The notes beneath the pieces were generated by a model that had not been told where the DNA came from, did no database searches, and was given only the letters and a program-made list of their open reading frames with translations. The translations under genes were made by a program, and so were the position numbers. A DNA stretch of 64,000 nt from Streptomyces sp. CMB-StM0423 (GTDB taxonomy: Bacteria > Actinomycetota > Actinomycetes > Streptomycetales > Streptomycetaceae): positions 5,240,501 to 5,304,500 of the forward strand of contig NZ_CP025407.1 of the NCBI RefSeq assembly GCF_002847285.1, read 5' to 3'. This document shows positions 15,343 to 24,179 of this stretch, piece after piece. How positions within the stretch are numbered: the first letter of the stretch is position 1; each line of letters opens with the position of its first letter.

Positions 15343-16751
15343 CGTGTCGGTATATGGCGGATTAGTTCGATCATCTCTCCGCTGGTGAGTCCAACGATTT
15401 CGACACCGCCGAGAAGGCTGTCCGACCCGCCGACGATATCGTTCTCAAGAGCTTCTACACCGGTGCCGACCAGACCCACCCCGCCGGACAGCACACCTGT
15501 CGATGCTGCGCCGACCTCAATACGGTTGGCCGTTTGTGCGGTCCATCCGACGGCATGGACCCCCCGTGCCAGCAGCGGATTACCCAGCGCGGCGACAGCT
15601 TGGGCCTCGGTCATGATGCGGGTGCCCACCGTGCCGAACTTCTGGCCCAGCGTCAGAGCCTCGGTGCTTGCGCGAACAACGTCCACTCCCTTGACAACAC
15701 CCTTCCCCACGGCGGCCGCACCAGGTACCACGCCCAGTCCGTCGGCAAGCGCGCTCACCGAGTTGTTCCAGAAGTCCGCGTCGAACTCTCCTTTCGTGAC
15801 GCCGTCCCAGATCGACGCCCGAACCGCCGGGTCCGCCAACCGTGCGGTCAGTGCGCCCGCGCTCAGGGCTGCCGCGGCCAGAAGCAGGATCGCCGTTGCC
15901 GTGCCGCCCGTCACGATCGTCAGGGCGGCCAGGGCCACCACGCCTGCCGCGATGCTGAGGATGTCCGGGAGGTTTTCTGTGATCCAGGCTGCTGCCTTGG
16001 CGAAGAAGCCCGGTTCCTGGGGGGCCAATTTGTCCGTGGCGTCGCGGATGTCGTCCGCTCGGGACGCGGCCTCCGTTTCGTGTTCCCAGGCCAGGGTGCG
16101 CGCGCTGCGGAGGATGCGGTCGAGTTCGGCCTGCGCTTCGTCCACCGCCGCGTTGAGGCGGCGCAGGGTCGCCTCCGAGTCGGGGTCGTCCCCCGGTTTC
16201 TTGGCGCTCAGGTCCGGGCGGTCGCCGGTGCGGCCGGTGTGGTCGCTGGTTTCCTGCTTTGCCGCGCCGGCGCGGGACTCCGCCTCGTCCAGGGTGCGCC
16301 GCGCCTCGCGGGCGCGGTCGTCGAGTTTCCGTGCGCGGCGCTGGAAGTCGCCGAGTTCCGTCTCCCAGCGGTCGAGTTGCCTGGCGGCCTTCCTGATGGA
16401 GTGCGCGGCGTTCTTGAGGTTCAGGGGGAGCGGGCCGTCCTCCAACTGCTGGCGGAAGGCGACGGCCGCGTCGCCCTTCCAGTAACTGCCGTCCATCAGC
16501 TTGGTGATCATGTCGCGGGTCTCGTCGAGCACCTTCGCGCACTTGATCAGCTTGGCGCCCAGGGCACGGACGGTATCCGTGTTGCCCGGGGTGGGGTTGA
16601 AGCCCAGGTACGGGTACCGGTCGGGGACCGTGCCCGGCTGGAGGCCCTGGGGCTGGATGAAGGACCAGTCGTCCGCGGGCGGGGGTAAGTCGAAGGGTTT
16701 CTTGTCCGGCTGCGGGGTGCCGTCTAAGCCGGGCGCTCCGTCGTTCGTCAT
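15339..16751 (-). CDS. Putative type VII secretion substrate with WXG100-like N-terminal domain
   Basis: 470 aa. After a Pro-rich start, residues 60-230 form a long alpha-helical region with SYWKGDAAVAF, which matches the W-x-G turn of WXG100 proteins, and heptad-like helices on either side. A strongly hydrophobic Gly/Ala segment follows (about 262-312, ILSIAAGVVALAALTIVTGG). The C-terminal 150 residues are Gly/Val-rich without a recognisable enzyme motif. The layout resembles Streptomyces polymorphic WXG100/LXG-type proteins exported by ESX. The ATG overlaps the stop of the small partner gene by four bases. Codons 9 and 22 are TTA. No ESX core genes are nearby. Confidence 0.7.
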   Translation of the reverse strand: MTNDGAPGLDGTPQPDKKPFDLPPPADDWSFIQPQGLQPGTVPDRYPYLGFNPTPGNTDTVRALGAKLIKCAKVLDETRDMITKLMDGSYWKGDAAVAFRQQLEDGPLPLNLKNAAHSIRKAARQLDRWETELGDFQRRARKLDDRAREARRTLDEAESRAGAAKQETSDHTGRTGDRPDLSAKKPGDDPDSEATLRRLNAAVDEAQAELDRILRSARTLAWEHETEAASRADDIRDATDKLAPQEPGFFAKAAAWITENLPDILSIAAGVVALAALTIVTGGTATAILLLAAAALSAGALTARLADPAVRASIWDGVTKGEFDADFWNNSVSALADGLGVVPGAAAVGKGVVKGVDVVRASTEALTLGQKFGTVGTRIMTEAQAVAALGNPLLARGVHAVGWTAQTANRIEVGAASTGVLSGGVGLVGTGVEALENDIVGGSDSLLGGVEIVGLTSGEMIELIRHIPTR

Positions 16752-17056
16752 GTGCCGCCTCCCTGGGCAGCCTTCGTCAGGTTCTCTTCCAGGGCCTTGT
16801 CTACCTCGGCGTAGCTCTCCTTGCTGTCCCCGACGATCTCCGCCAGTTCCTCGACCTGTTCCCCGATCTGGCCCGTGCCGTACTTCCAGTCGTCCTGGAA
16901 GTCCTCGCACGCGTCGTCGAGGTTGTCCGTGCCGAGGCCGCTGATGGTGGAGTCGCGCAGGGCCTTGTGGACCCCTTCGAGTGACTGCACCGAGCGCTTC
17001 AGCAACCTCATGAAGCGCTCTAACTCGTCACCGTCGACTGCGAGTCGGTCCGCCAA
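16748..17056 (-). CDS. Small WXG100-family-like protein
   Basis: 102 aa, all-helical by composition, no signal peptide, with QDDWKYGTGQI in the centre, equivalent to the W-x-G hairpin of EsxA/EsxB-type proteins (here W-K-Y-G). It is likely the dimer partner or chaperone of the 470-aa protein downstream. I chose the TTG at 17056 because GGAGGGA (17067-17061) sits five bases ahead of it; a GTG at 17071 would add five residues but put the Shine-Dalgarno inside the gene. A TTA codon (codon 12) lies just after the start. First gene of the operon. Confidence 0.7.
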   Translation of the reverse strand: MADRLAVDGDELERFMRLLKRSVQSLEGVHKALRDSTISGLGTDNLDDACEDFQDDWKYGTGQIGEQVEELAEIVGDSKESYAEVDKALEENLTKAAQGGGT

Positions 17057-17149
17057 TCTGTCCCTCCGCACGTGTCGTCACCGGGATACGCACGCATCGT
17101 AGCGGTGCGTGGTGACGCGTGTTCGAAGGGTGTGGACAACATGGCGACT

Positions 17150-18538
17150 TCACGCCGTGCCGGCGGCCTTCGCGAGGTACGCCAGCAGGTCCGTGCGCGA
17201 CACCACGCCCGTCGGCTTGCCCTCCACCAGCACCACCGCCGCGTCCGCGCGCTCCAGGACCGCGACCAGGTCCGCCACCGGTTCGCCCGAGCCGACCTGC
17301 GGGAGCGGGGGGCACATGTGCTGTTCCAGGGGGTGGTCGAGTTCGGCCTTGCGGGTGAACAGCGCGTCCAGCAGTTCCCGTTCCACGATCGAGCCGACGA
17401 CCTCCGCCGCCATCACGTCCGGGTGGCCCGCCCCGGGCTTGACGACCGGCATCTGCGAGACGCCGTACTCGCGCAGCACCTCGATCGCCTCGCCCACCGT
17501 CTCCTCCGGGTGCATGTGCACCAGCGACGGCATGCTGCCCTCCTTGTCCCGGAGCACGTCGGCGACGCTCGCGGCGCCGGCCTCCTCCAGGAAGCCGTAG
17601 TCCGCCATCCAGTCGTCGTTGAAGATCTTCGACAGGTAGCCGCGGCCGCTGTCCGGGAGCAGGACGACGACCACGCCGTTCTCGTCCAGCCGCTCCGCCA
17701 CCCGCAGCGCGGCGACCACCGCCATCCCGCAGGAGCCGCCGACGAGCAGGCCCTCCTCGCGGGCCAGCCGGCGGGTCATGCGGAAGGAGTCCTTGTCGGA
17801 GACGGCGACGATCTCGTCGGCGACCCCGCGGTCGTAGGCGTCCGGCCAGAAGTCCTCGCCGACGCCCTCGACCAGGTACGGGCGGCCCGAGCCGCCGGAG
17901 TACACCGAGCCCTCGGGGTCGGCGCCGACGATCTGCACGGCCCCGGCGGAGGCTTCCTTCAGATACCGGCCGGTGCCCGAGATCGTGCCGCCGGTGCCGA
18001 TGCCCGCCACGAAGTGGGTGATGCGGCCGTCGGTCTGCGTCCACAGCTCGGGGCCCGTGGAGTGGTAGTGGGACGCCGGGTTGTCCGGGTTGCTGTACTG
18101 GTCGGGCTTCCAGGCGCCGGGGGTCTCGCGGACCAGGCGGTCGGAGACGTTGTAGTACGAGTCGGGGTGCTCGGGGTCGACGGCCGTCGGGCAGACGACG
18201 ACCTCCGCGCCGTACGCCCGCAGCACGTTGATCTTGTCGGTGGACACCTTGTCAGGGCAGACGAAGATGCACTTGTAGCCCTTCTGCTGGGCCACCATCG
18301 CCAGACCCACGCCGGTGTTCCCCGACGTCGGCTCGACGATCGTGCCGCCCGGCCGCAGCGCGCCCGAGCGCTCGGCGGCCTCGATCATGCGCAGCGCGAT
18401 GCGGTCCTTCACCGAGCCGCCGGGGTTGAAGTACTCGACCTTCGCCAGCACCGTCGCCCGGATGCCCTGGGTCACCCGGCCCAGCCTGACCAGGGGCGTG
18501 TTGCCCACCAGGTCGGTGATCGACTCGTGATACTGCAC
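17150..18538 (-). CDS. cbs: Cystathionine beta-synthase
   Basis: 462 aa. This PLP enzyme condenses serine and homocysteine to cystathionine in transsulfuration. The catalytic core (about 1-320) shows NPGGSVKDRIALRM with the PLP lysine (K44), EPTSGNTGVGLAMVA and GIGTGGTISGTGRY that cradles the cofactor phosphate. Two CBS (Bateman) domains occupy the C-terminus (about 335-455; VGEAIEVLREYGVSQMPVV and TGVVSRTDLLAYL). That combination separates it from plain cysteine synthase, which lacks the Bateman module. ATG start; the gene ends 94 bases from the WXG100-type operon, which is read in the same direction. Confidence 0.95.
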   Translation of the reverse strand: MQYHESITDLVGNTPLVRLGRVTQGIRATVLAKVEYFNPGGSVKDRIALRMIEAAERSGALRPGGTIVEPTSGNTGVGLAMVAQQKGYKCIFVCPDKVSTDKINVLRAYGAEVVVCPTAVDPEHPDSYYNVSDRLVRETPGAWKPDQYSNPDNPASHYHSTGPELWTQTDGRITHFVAGIGTGGTISGTGRYLKEASAGAVQIVGADPEGSVYSGGSGRPYLVEGVGEDFWPDAYDRGVADEIVAVSDKDSFRMTRRLAREEGLLVGGSCGMAVVAALRVAERLDENGVVVVLLPDSGRGYLSKIFNDDWMADYGFLEEAGAASVADVLRDKEGSMPSLVHMHPEETVGEAIEVLREYGVSQMPVVKPGAGHPDVMAAEVVGSIVERELLDALFTRKAELDHPLEQHMCPPLPQVGSGEPVADLVAVLERADAAVVLVEGKPTGVVSRTDLLAYLAKAAGTA

Positions 18539-18883
18539 CGCTCACTCCAGGGTCCGTGGCTCTCGGGGCGAGCCCAGCGTACGGCTTCCGCCGCGGGTGA
18601 TTGAGCCGGGCACAAGGCCGGGCAACAAAGTGTTAGCACGCGCGTAGACCGCGCCGGGCGGCGGGTGCCCGCGCGCCGCCGCAGCCCTGAGAGGGAGACG
18701 GCGTAGGACAGAGAAGGGGAGGGGACTGACAGCGGACAGGGACTGGCAAAAGAGACAGGGAACGGGACAGGAAAAGGGACAGGGCGGCGACGGTTCGGAC
18801 ACGGTCGTACGGACCTGGCGGCAGCGGTACGTACGGACACTGCGCGGCACGGCACACGGGGGCCGGCGCGGAACGGAGAGGCG
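18539..18883. repeat. Purine-rich repeat stretch between cbs and SGNH gene
   Basis: No gene is supported. From about 18695 to 18790 the + strand is almost all purine and repeats the word GGGACAGG or close variants (GAGACAGGGA, GGGACAGGAA, GGGACAGGGC) at 9-17 base intervals. A divergent promoter for cbs and the SGNH gene must lie here, but I cannot place it. Confidence 0.5.
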
Positions 18884-19918
18884 ATGTCGATGACCAGGGC
18901 GAGGGCGGCACGCCGGATCGCCGCGGCGGCGGCGTACGGCGGCGGGGGCATCGGCCTGCTCGGCGGCGCGACGCTGGGGGTGCTGGTCGCGGAGGTGCAC
19001 CTGGCGCGGCGCCGGGTGGGCGGCAGCGACGAGGAGCCGCCGCGGGCCGACGGCCGGTACGGGGCGGCCTTCGGCCGCAGACGCGGCGTGCGGCCGGTGC
19101 TGCTGGCGTTCCTCGGCGACTCCACCGCCGCGGGCCAGGGCGTCTACCGCCCCCGTCAGACGCCGGGGGCACTGCTCGCCTCCGGCCTCGCGGCGGTCGC
19201 GGAACGGCCGGTGGACCTGCGCAACGTCGCGCTTTCCGGGGCGCAGTCCGACGATCTCGACCGGCAGGTGACGCTGCTGCTGGACGAGGAGGGGCTGCGG
19301 CCCGACGTCGCCGTCATCATGGTCGGCGCCAACGACGTCACCCACCGGGTGCCCCCGGCGGTGTCGGTGCGCTGCCTGTCGGACGCGGTCGCGCGGCTGC
19401 GCGACGCGGGTACGGAGGTTGTCGTCGGCACCTGCCCGGACCTCGGCACGATCGAACCGGTGCAGCAGCCGCTGCGCTGGCTGGCCCGCCGGCTGAGCCG
19501 GCAGCTCGCCGCGGCGCAGACGATCGCGGTGCTCGACCGCGGCGGGCGCACGGTGTCGCTGGGCACGCTGCTGGGGCCGGAGTTCGCGGCCAACCCGCGC
19601 GAGCTGTTCGGGCCCGACAACTACCACCCCTCGGCGGAGGGTTACGCCACCGCCGCGATGGCCCTGCTGCCCACCCTCTCCGCGGCGCTCGGCATGTGGC
19701 CGGCGGAGGAGGAGCGCCCGGACGTCCGCCGCGACGAGGGCTACCTGCCGGTGGCCAAGGCCGCGGCCCAGGCGGCGGGCGAGAGTGGCACGGAGGTCGC
19801 CCCGGCGGGGCCGACGGGGGGCCGCGGGCCGTGGGCGCTGCTGAAGCACCGGCGCAGGCGGCGGGTGGCGGAGTCGGAGACGGACGCGGAGCAGACGGCG
19901 GTGGGGGAGCGGGGGTAG
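18884..19918 (+). CDS. SGNH/GDSL-type hydrolase, N-terminally anchored
   Basis: 344 aa. An Arg-rich N-terminus and one hydrophobic segment (about 12-36) suggest a signal anchor with an external catalytic domain. The SGNH blocks are all visible: FLGDSTAAG with the nucleophile Ser (near residue 75), the oxyanion GA in NVALSGAQS, the block III Asn in VGANDVTH, and DNYHPSAEGY with the catalytic Asp and His. The C-terminal tail (after about 275) is charged and disordered, ending in an RRRRR-like cluster. ATG at 18884 behind GGAGAGG. An ester or acetyl substrate is likely but not identifiable. Confidence 0.9.
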   Translation: MSMTRARAARRIAAAAAYGGGGIGLLGGATLGVLVAEVHLARRRVGGSDEEPPRADGRYGAAFGRRRGVRPVLLAFLGDSTAAGQGVYRPRQTPGALLASGLAAVAERPVDLRNVALSGAQSDDLDRQVTLLLDEEGLRPDVAVIMVGANDVTHRVPPAVSVRCLSDAVARLRDAGTEVVVGTCPDLGTIEPVQQPLRWLARRLSRQLAAAQTIAVLDRGGRTVSLGTLLGPEFAANPRELFGPDNYHPSAEGYATAAMALLPTLSAALGMWPAEEERPDVRRDEGYLPVAKAAAQAAGESGTEVAPAGPTGGRGPWALLKHRRRRRVAESETDAEQTAVGERG

Positions 19919-19984
19919 CGGGCAGGGGGCGTACGCGGGCGGGGGCCGGGGGCGTACGGCGGCACGACGGGCCGTGCGGCCCCG

Positions 19985-20110
19985 TAGGACATGCGCCTCG
20001 CGTCCGGCCCGCGCCTCGTCCGGCCCGCGCCTCGCGTCCGGCGCGCGCTCGTGTACGGCATGCGCTGCGCGTCGGGCGCGCGCCTCGCGTACGGCGCCCG
20101 CCGTGCGCCC
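19985..20110. repeat. Degenerate tandem repeat, GCGCCTCGCGTCCGGC unit
   Basis: About six imperfect copies of a 16-22 base unit (GCGCCTCGCGTCCGGC, GCGCCTCGTCCGGC, CGCGCTCGTGTACGGC and similar) fill most of the 215-base gap between the SGNH and RpiR genes. The two genes converge here. No open frame of its own is credible. Confidence 0.55.
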
Positions 20111-20133
20111 CGCGTCCGCGCTCCCCGTACGCC

Positions 20134-20970
20134 TCAGTCCAGGAAAAGTCCCCGCTCCGCCGCCCGCGCGTCGAACTCCTCCAGCCGCGCCTGCGCCTCC
20201 GGCAGCGCGTCGCACATCGCCTCCAGCAGCACCCGCCCCAGCAGCATCGGCCCGCACGCCGTGTCGAACGACAGCCCCGTGCCCACCGCCGCCGGCAGCA
20301 GCACGTCGCTGTCCTGCGCGACCGGTGTGAACGAGCTGTCCGCCACCGTGACCACCGTCAGCCCCGTCGCCCTCGCCGTGCGCAGCGCGCCCGCCAGCTC
20401 CCGCGGGTGCCGCGGCAGCGCGAAGCACAGCAGCGCCGTGGCGCCGGCGCGGGCCGCGGCGTCGACCCGGTCGTCGAGCATCGAGCCGGCCTCGTCGAGC
20501 ACCCGGATATCGGGGTGGACCTTCGCCGCGAAGTACGCGAAGCCGCGCGCCTGCGCCGCCGCGGCGCGCAGCCCGAGCACGGGCAGCGGCCGGGAGGCGG
20601 CGAGCAGCCGGCCGGCGTCCTCGACGGGGGCGGGGTCGGCGAGGAGCGCGGAGAGGTTGCGCAGGTTCTCGATCTCGGCCTGGACGGCCTGCTGGTACTC
20701 GTTCCGGTCCGTACGCCCCGCCGGCTCGCCGAGCCCCGCCTCGCGCAGCGCGCGGCGCAGCGCCGGATACCCGTCGAAGCCGAGGGCGACGGCGAAGCGG
20801 GTCACGGACGGCTGGCTCACCCCGGCCAGCTCGGCCAGCTCCACGCTGGACAGGAACGGCGCGTCGGCGGCCCTGCGCACCATGCAGTGCGCGATACGGC
20901 GCTGGGTCGGCGTCAGCCGGCGCCCCTCGAAGAGCTTCTGCAGCCTGGCGCCCGCGTCGGCGGAGACCAT
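20134..20970 (-). CDS. MurR/RpiR-family transcriptional regulator
   Basis: 278 aa. The N-terminal HTH_6 domain (about 10-80) reads LTPTQRRIAHCMVRRA, then SSVELAELAGVSQPSVTRFA as the recognition helix region and LGFDGYPALRRALRE. The C-terminal SIS domain (about 115-265) would bind a phosphosugar; here it contains LRAAAAQARGFAYFA and TVVTVADSSFTPVAQ. RpiR regulators control sugar-phosphate or MurNAc catabolism. No sugar gene is adjacent, so the regulon cannot be guessed from context. Confidence 0.92.
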   Translation of the reverse strand: MVSADAGARLQKLFEGRRLTPTQRRIAHCMVRRAADAPFLSSVELAELAGVSQPSVTRFAVALGFDGYPALRRALREAGLGEPAGRTDRNEYQQAVQAEIENLRNLSALLADPAPVEDAGRLLAASRPLPVLGLRAAAAQARGFAYFAAKVHPDIRVLDEAGSMLDDRVDAAARAGATALLCFALPRHPRELAGALRTARATGLTVVTVADSSFTPVAQDSDVLLPAAVGTGLSFDTACGPMLLGRVLLEAMCDALPEAQARLEEFDARAAERGLFLD

Positions 20971-21107
20971 CCCACCTCCGGATCCGATGTCCTATTCAGT
21001 GCACGACGACTTTGCATGACCGTATGCACGACGGCAAGGGCGCACCGGAACGAATTGGGGGGGTAGCACTACTGCACCTGAGCGCGCGGACTCGTACCGT
21101 ACGGGGT

Positions 21108-21524
21108 ATGAGTGCGCGGGACCCGGAGATCAAGAGTGAACTCGATGCCACCCTGCAGACCCGCAGGGACCTCGGCCCCGAGTACGAGGAAGAGCTGATC
21201 GAGGGCTTCCTCGAGAAGGTGCAGCAGCGGATGGACGGGACGTTCGACACCCGGCTCCGCCGGCAGCTCGCCGAGCAGCAGATGCAGGTCGCGCGGGGCA
21301 CGCAGCCGGGCGCGAGCACGCCGGAGGGCACGTTCGGCGAGCGGTTCGGCTTCGCCGCCGTGTCGATGGTGCTGGCGATTCCGCTGTCGGCGATCGGGGT
21401 GGTCAACGAGGGGCTGGCCGGGCTGCTGGTGACGTGGGGCGGCATCGTCGGCGTGAACGCGGTGCACGCCACGGGGCTCTTCCGCCGCCGCCGGGCGGAG
21501 AAGGACAAGTCCGACTGGGACTGA
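21108..21524 (+). CDS. Small actinobacterial membrane protein
   Basis: 138 aa. The hydrophilic, Glu/Arg-rich N-terminal half contains SELDATLQTRRDLGPEYEEE and resembles an actinobacterial 2TM-domain-type protein. Two membrane segments follow (about 85-102, AAVSMVLAIPLSAIGVV, and 105-125, GLLVTWGGIVGVNAVHATG), and the C-terminus is basic then acidic. Function unknown. The ATG at 21108 lies 7 bases after TACCGT (21095-21100), so the mRNA is probably leaderless; no ribosome-binding site is present. The frame continues upstream to 21012 but that part would include the promoter. Confidence 0.75.
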   Translation: MSARDPEIKSELDATLQTRRDLGPEYEEELIEGFLEKVQQRMDGTFDTRLRRQLAEQQMQVARGTQPGASTPEGTFGERFGFAAVSMVLAIPLSAIGVVNEGLAGLLVTWGGIVGVNAVHATGLFRRRRAEKDKSDWD

Positions 21525-21610
21525 CGCGGCTGCCGGAGCGGTTGCGGCCGTACCGGTCGCGGTATCTGCCGCGGGCGGCTGTTCGGCATGGGCTCGCGCG
21601 GGTGGCGGCG

Positions 21611-21678
21611 TTGACCGGGGTGATGGCGGACCGTAGCGTACGGTCAGAAAATTTCGGCACGGATCTCGAAATATTTCG
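21611..21678 (+). promoter_or_regulatory. Promoter with two AT-rich inverted-repeat operators
   Basis: TTGACC (21611-21616) and TAGCGT (21634-21639) are 17 bases apart, a good promoter. Right after the expected start point come GAAAATTTC (21647-21655) and the perfect 12-bp palindrome CGAAATATTTCG (21667-21678), 20 bp apart centre to centre. Such AT-rich palindromes stand out in this GC content. CGAA/TTCG repeats just downstream of the start point resemble operators of xylan-utilisation genes in Streptomyces (BxlR/XlnR type), so a repressor acting on the downstream esterase is likely. Confidence 0.6.
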
Positions 21679-21701
21679 CCGTCTCGCCCCGGGAGCCGCA
21701 G

Positions 21702-23057
21702 ATGCCCGAGCCCGCGTACCGACGCCCCCGTGACCGCCGCTCCGCCGTGTATCCGTACCTCGCCGCCGCGCTCGTCATGGCCCTCGTCGCGGCCGTCGCG
21801 GTGGCGGCCCACGCGCTACGCGGCCTCGCCCCCGCCGCCGCCGGGACCCCCGCGGCGGCGGCCGCGGCCCCCCGCGGGCCCGCGCAGTGGGTCGCCGCCT
21901 GGACCTCGATGCCGCAGCTCACCGAGCCGGCGAACATGCCGCCCCCGCCGTTCACCCAGGACGACGGCGTGCTGCGCGACGCCACCCTGCGCCAGACCGT
22001 GCGCCTCGCCGTCCCCGGCGAACGGCTCCGGTTCCGCTTCTCCAACGCCTTCGGCGGCGCCGAGCTGCCGATCACCCGCGCCGCCGTCGCCCTCCCCGCC
22101 GGCGGCCGGGCCGGCGTCGACGGCATCGTGCCGGGCAGCTCCCGCCCGCTGACGTTCGGCGGCCGGCCGGGCGCGACGGTCCCTGTCGGCGCGCAGGTCG
22201 TCTCCGACCCCGTACGCCTCGACGCTCCCCCCGGCGCCAACCTGACCGTGACCCTGTACCTCGCCGACGGCCAGGCGTCCACCGACGTGACCTCGCACCC
22301 GGGCTCGCGCACCACCTCGTACCTGCTGGCCGGCGATCACACCGGCGCCACCGCGCTGCCCGGAGCGACGGCCACCGACCACTGGTACTTCCTCGGCGGC
22401 GTCGAGGCCCAGGCCCCCGCGCGCACCCGCGCCGCCGTCGTCCTCGGCGACTCCCTCAGCGACGGCCGCGGCTCCACCACCAACGGCAACGACCGCTGGC
22501 CCGACCTGCTCAACGACCGGCTGCGCGGCCCCGGCGCCCCGCCCGTCGCCGTCGTCAACCAGGCCGCGGGCGGCAACCGCGTCCTCGACGACGGCCTCGG
22601 CCCCAACGCCCTCGCCCGGCTCGACCGCGACGTGCTCGCGGTGAGCGGGGCGCGCTGGCTGCTGGTCTTCGAGGGCATCAACGACATCGGCACCGCGCCG
22701 GCCACCGAGGCGGCGCAGCGCGAGACCGGGGACGAACTGGTGGCCGCGTACGACCAGATCGTCACGCGCGCGCACGCGCAGGGCATCCGCGTCTACGGGG
22801 CCACGCTCACGCCGTTCGGCGGCAGCACGCCGTACGACGACCCGGCGGGGCTGCGCGAGGCGACCCGGCAGCGGGTGAACGACTGGATCCGCAGCAGCGG
22901 GCGCTTCGACGCCGTCGTGGACTTCGACGCGGCCACCCGCGACCCCGCGCACCCCCGCGCGCTGCTGCCCGCCCTCGACACCGGGGACCACCTCCACCTC
23001 AACCCCGAGGGTTACGCCGTCCTCGCCCGCACGGTCCCGCTGCGCCTCTTCCGCTGA
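21702..23057 (+). CDS. Secreted SGNH/GDSL esterase
   Basis: 451 aa. Residues 1-50 hold a signal peptide or anchor (basic start, hydrophobic YLAAALVMALVAAVAVAA). An N-terminal beta-rich domain (about 58-230, WVAAWTSMPQ) is typical of this two-domain secreted hydrolase family. The catalytic SGNH domain follows, with VVLGDSLSDG (nucleophile Ser), NQAAGGNRVLDDG, FEGINDIG and a C-terminal DTGDHLHLNPEGYA supplying Asp and His. Relatives are acetyl-xylan or lipid esterases. ATG behind GGGAGCC. The operator pair just upstream suggests substrate-inducible expression. Confidence 0.9.
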   Translation: MPEPAYRRPRDRRSAVYPYLAAALVMALVAAVAVAAHALRGLAPAAAGTPAAAAAAPRGPAQWVAAWTSMPQLTEPANMPPPPFTQDDGVLRDATLRQTVRLAVPGERLRFRFSNAFGGAELPITRAAVALPAGGRAGVDGIVPGSSRPLTFGGRPGATVPVGAQVVSDPVRLDAPPGANLTVTLYLADGQASTDVTSHPGSRTTSYLLAGDHTGATALPGATATDHWYFLGGVEAQAPARTRAAVVLGDSLSDGRGSTTNGNDRWPDLLNDRLRGPGAPPVAVVNQAAGGNRVLDDGLGPNALARLDRDVLAVSGARWLLVFEGINDIGTAPATEAAQRETGDELVAAYDQIVTRAHAQGIRVYGATLTPFGGSTPYDDPAGLREATRQRVNDWIRSSGRFDAVVDFDAATRDPAHPRALLPALDTGDHLHLNPEGYAVLARTVPLRLFR

Positions 23058-23325
23058 CGTTGTTTCTACGCGTTCACGGTGATTTGGGCGACGAAACGGA
23101 TTAGCCCCCGGGCAGCCGCAACTACGCGGGTAATGCGGAACGTTGTTTTTCACTTAACGCCGGTAATTCGTGTGCCGCTGAAATTCCACGTGCGCGGTGG
23201 GCGCCGGTGGCAATAGACAGGATTTTCCGGTACGCGAATACCACTCGCCCCCGCGCACCCGCGCGCCGCCCACCGTGCACCCGCGCGCCCGCGCGCCGCG
23301 ACCGCGCGCTCCGGGCCCGCCGCCG

Positions 23326-23910
23326 TCAGACGGTGGCGGGCGAGCCCCGGCGTACGCCCCCGCCCGGCAGGGCGTCGCCGGCGGCGATGCCCGTACGGAG
23401 GTACGCCGCGCCCGAACCGCCCGTTCCGGCGCCGCGGGCGGTGACGGCGTCGACCGGCAGCCACAGCAGCGCCTGCTGCTCCCGCTCCCAGCGGCCGAGC
23501 CACGCGGCCTTCACCCGCAGCCCCGCACCGGCTCCGGCCAGCACCAACCCGCCGGCGATCGGCATCGCCGCGGCCGAGCCCGCCGCGACGGCGAACGCCG
23601 CCGCCAGCCACCACCGGCGCGCCCGCCGCCATGTCCGTACGGTCACCGCCCGGTCCTGCAACACCGCGCCGCGGCCCGCCCGTTGGGCCGTTCGCGCCTG
23701 CGCCAGGACGCGCCCGCGGCGGACCGCGTAGACCGCGGGGGAGACGACGAGGAAGAGCGCCGCGCCCGCGTAGAGTCCGATCCACTGACCCGTCAGCCCG
23801 TCCTGCCAGGCACCCGCCGCCGCGGCGGCGATACCCAGCCACCACATCGGCGCCGCGCCCGCGCGCACCACGACCGCCGCCCGCGCCAGCGTCACCGTCC
23901 CGCGTACCAC
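23326..23910 (-). CDS. Integral membrane protein of unknown function
   Basis: 194 aa. GTG start behind GGGAGGAG. There are about four hydrophobic stretches: WWLGIAAAAAGAW (22-35), IGLYAGAALFLVVSPAVYAV (44-63), WWLAAAFAVAAGSAAAM (98-114) and IAGGLVLAGAGAGL (117-130). Basic RRGRVLAQARTAQRAGRG lies between segments 2 and 3. I do not recognise the family; a conserved hypothetical of Streptomyces is the best description. It reads towards the converging SGNH esterase. Confidence 0.7.
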   Translation of the reverse strand: MVRGTVTLARAAVVVRAGAAPMWWLGIAAAAAGAWQDGLTGQWIGLYAGAALFLVVSPAVYAVRRGRVLAQARTAQRAGRGAVLQDRAVTVRTWRRARRWWLAAAFAVAAGSAAAMPIAGGLVLAGAGAGLRVKAAWLGRWEREQQALLWLPVDAVTARGAGTGGSGAAYLRTGIAAGDALPGGGVRRGSPATV

Positions 23911-24179
23911 TTCCGCTCCTCCCGCCGGGGGTCCTCGACCGCGTAGCGCGCGAGGCTACCTGCGGATTCTGAGGAGGACATGAGAGGCGGGCCGCTCCGC
24001 GCCAGGGAGCCGCAGTGGTCCGATCTGCGGCCGGCGGGATCTGGGTGAACGTTTCAGCGCTGTGGCCGGTTCCAGACTGCCGGGGCGAGGTCGAAACGGG
24101 CGTCAGCGGTGCCCCGGAGGGGCGGGGTCACCGTTGCTGACCAGTCGTCTTCGCAGGTCGACGACCTCTTGCCGGGAGG

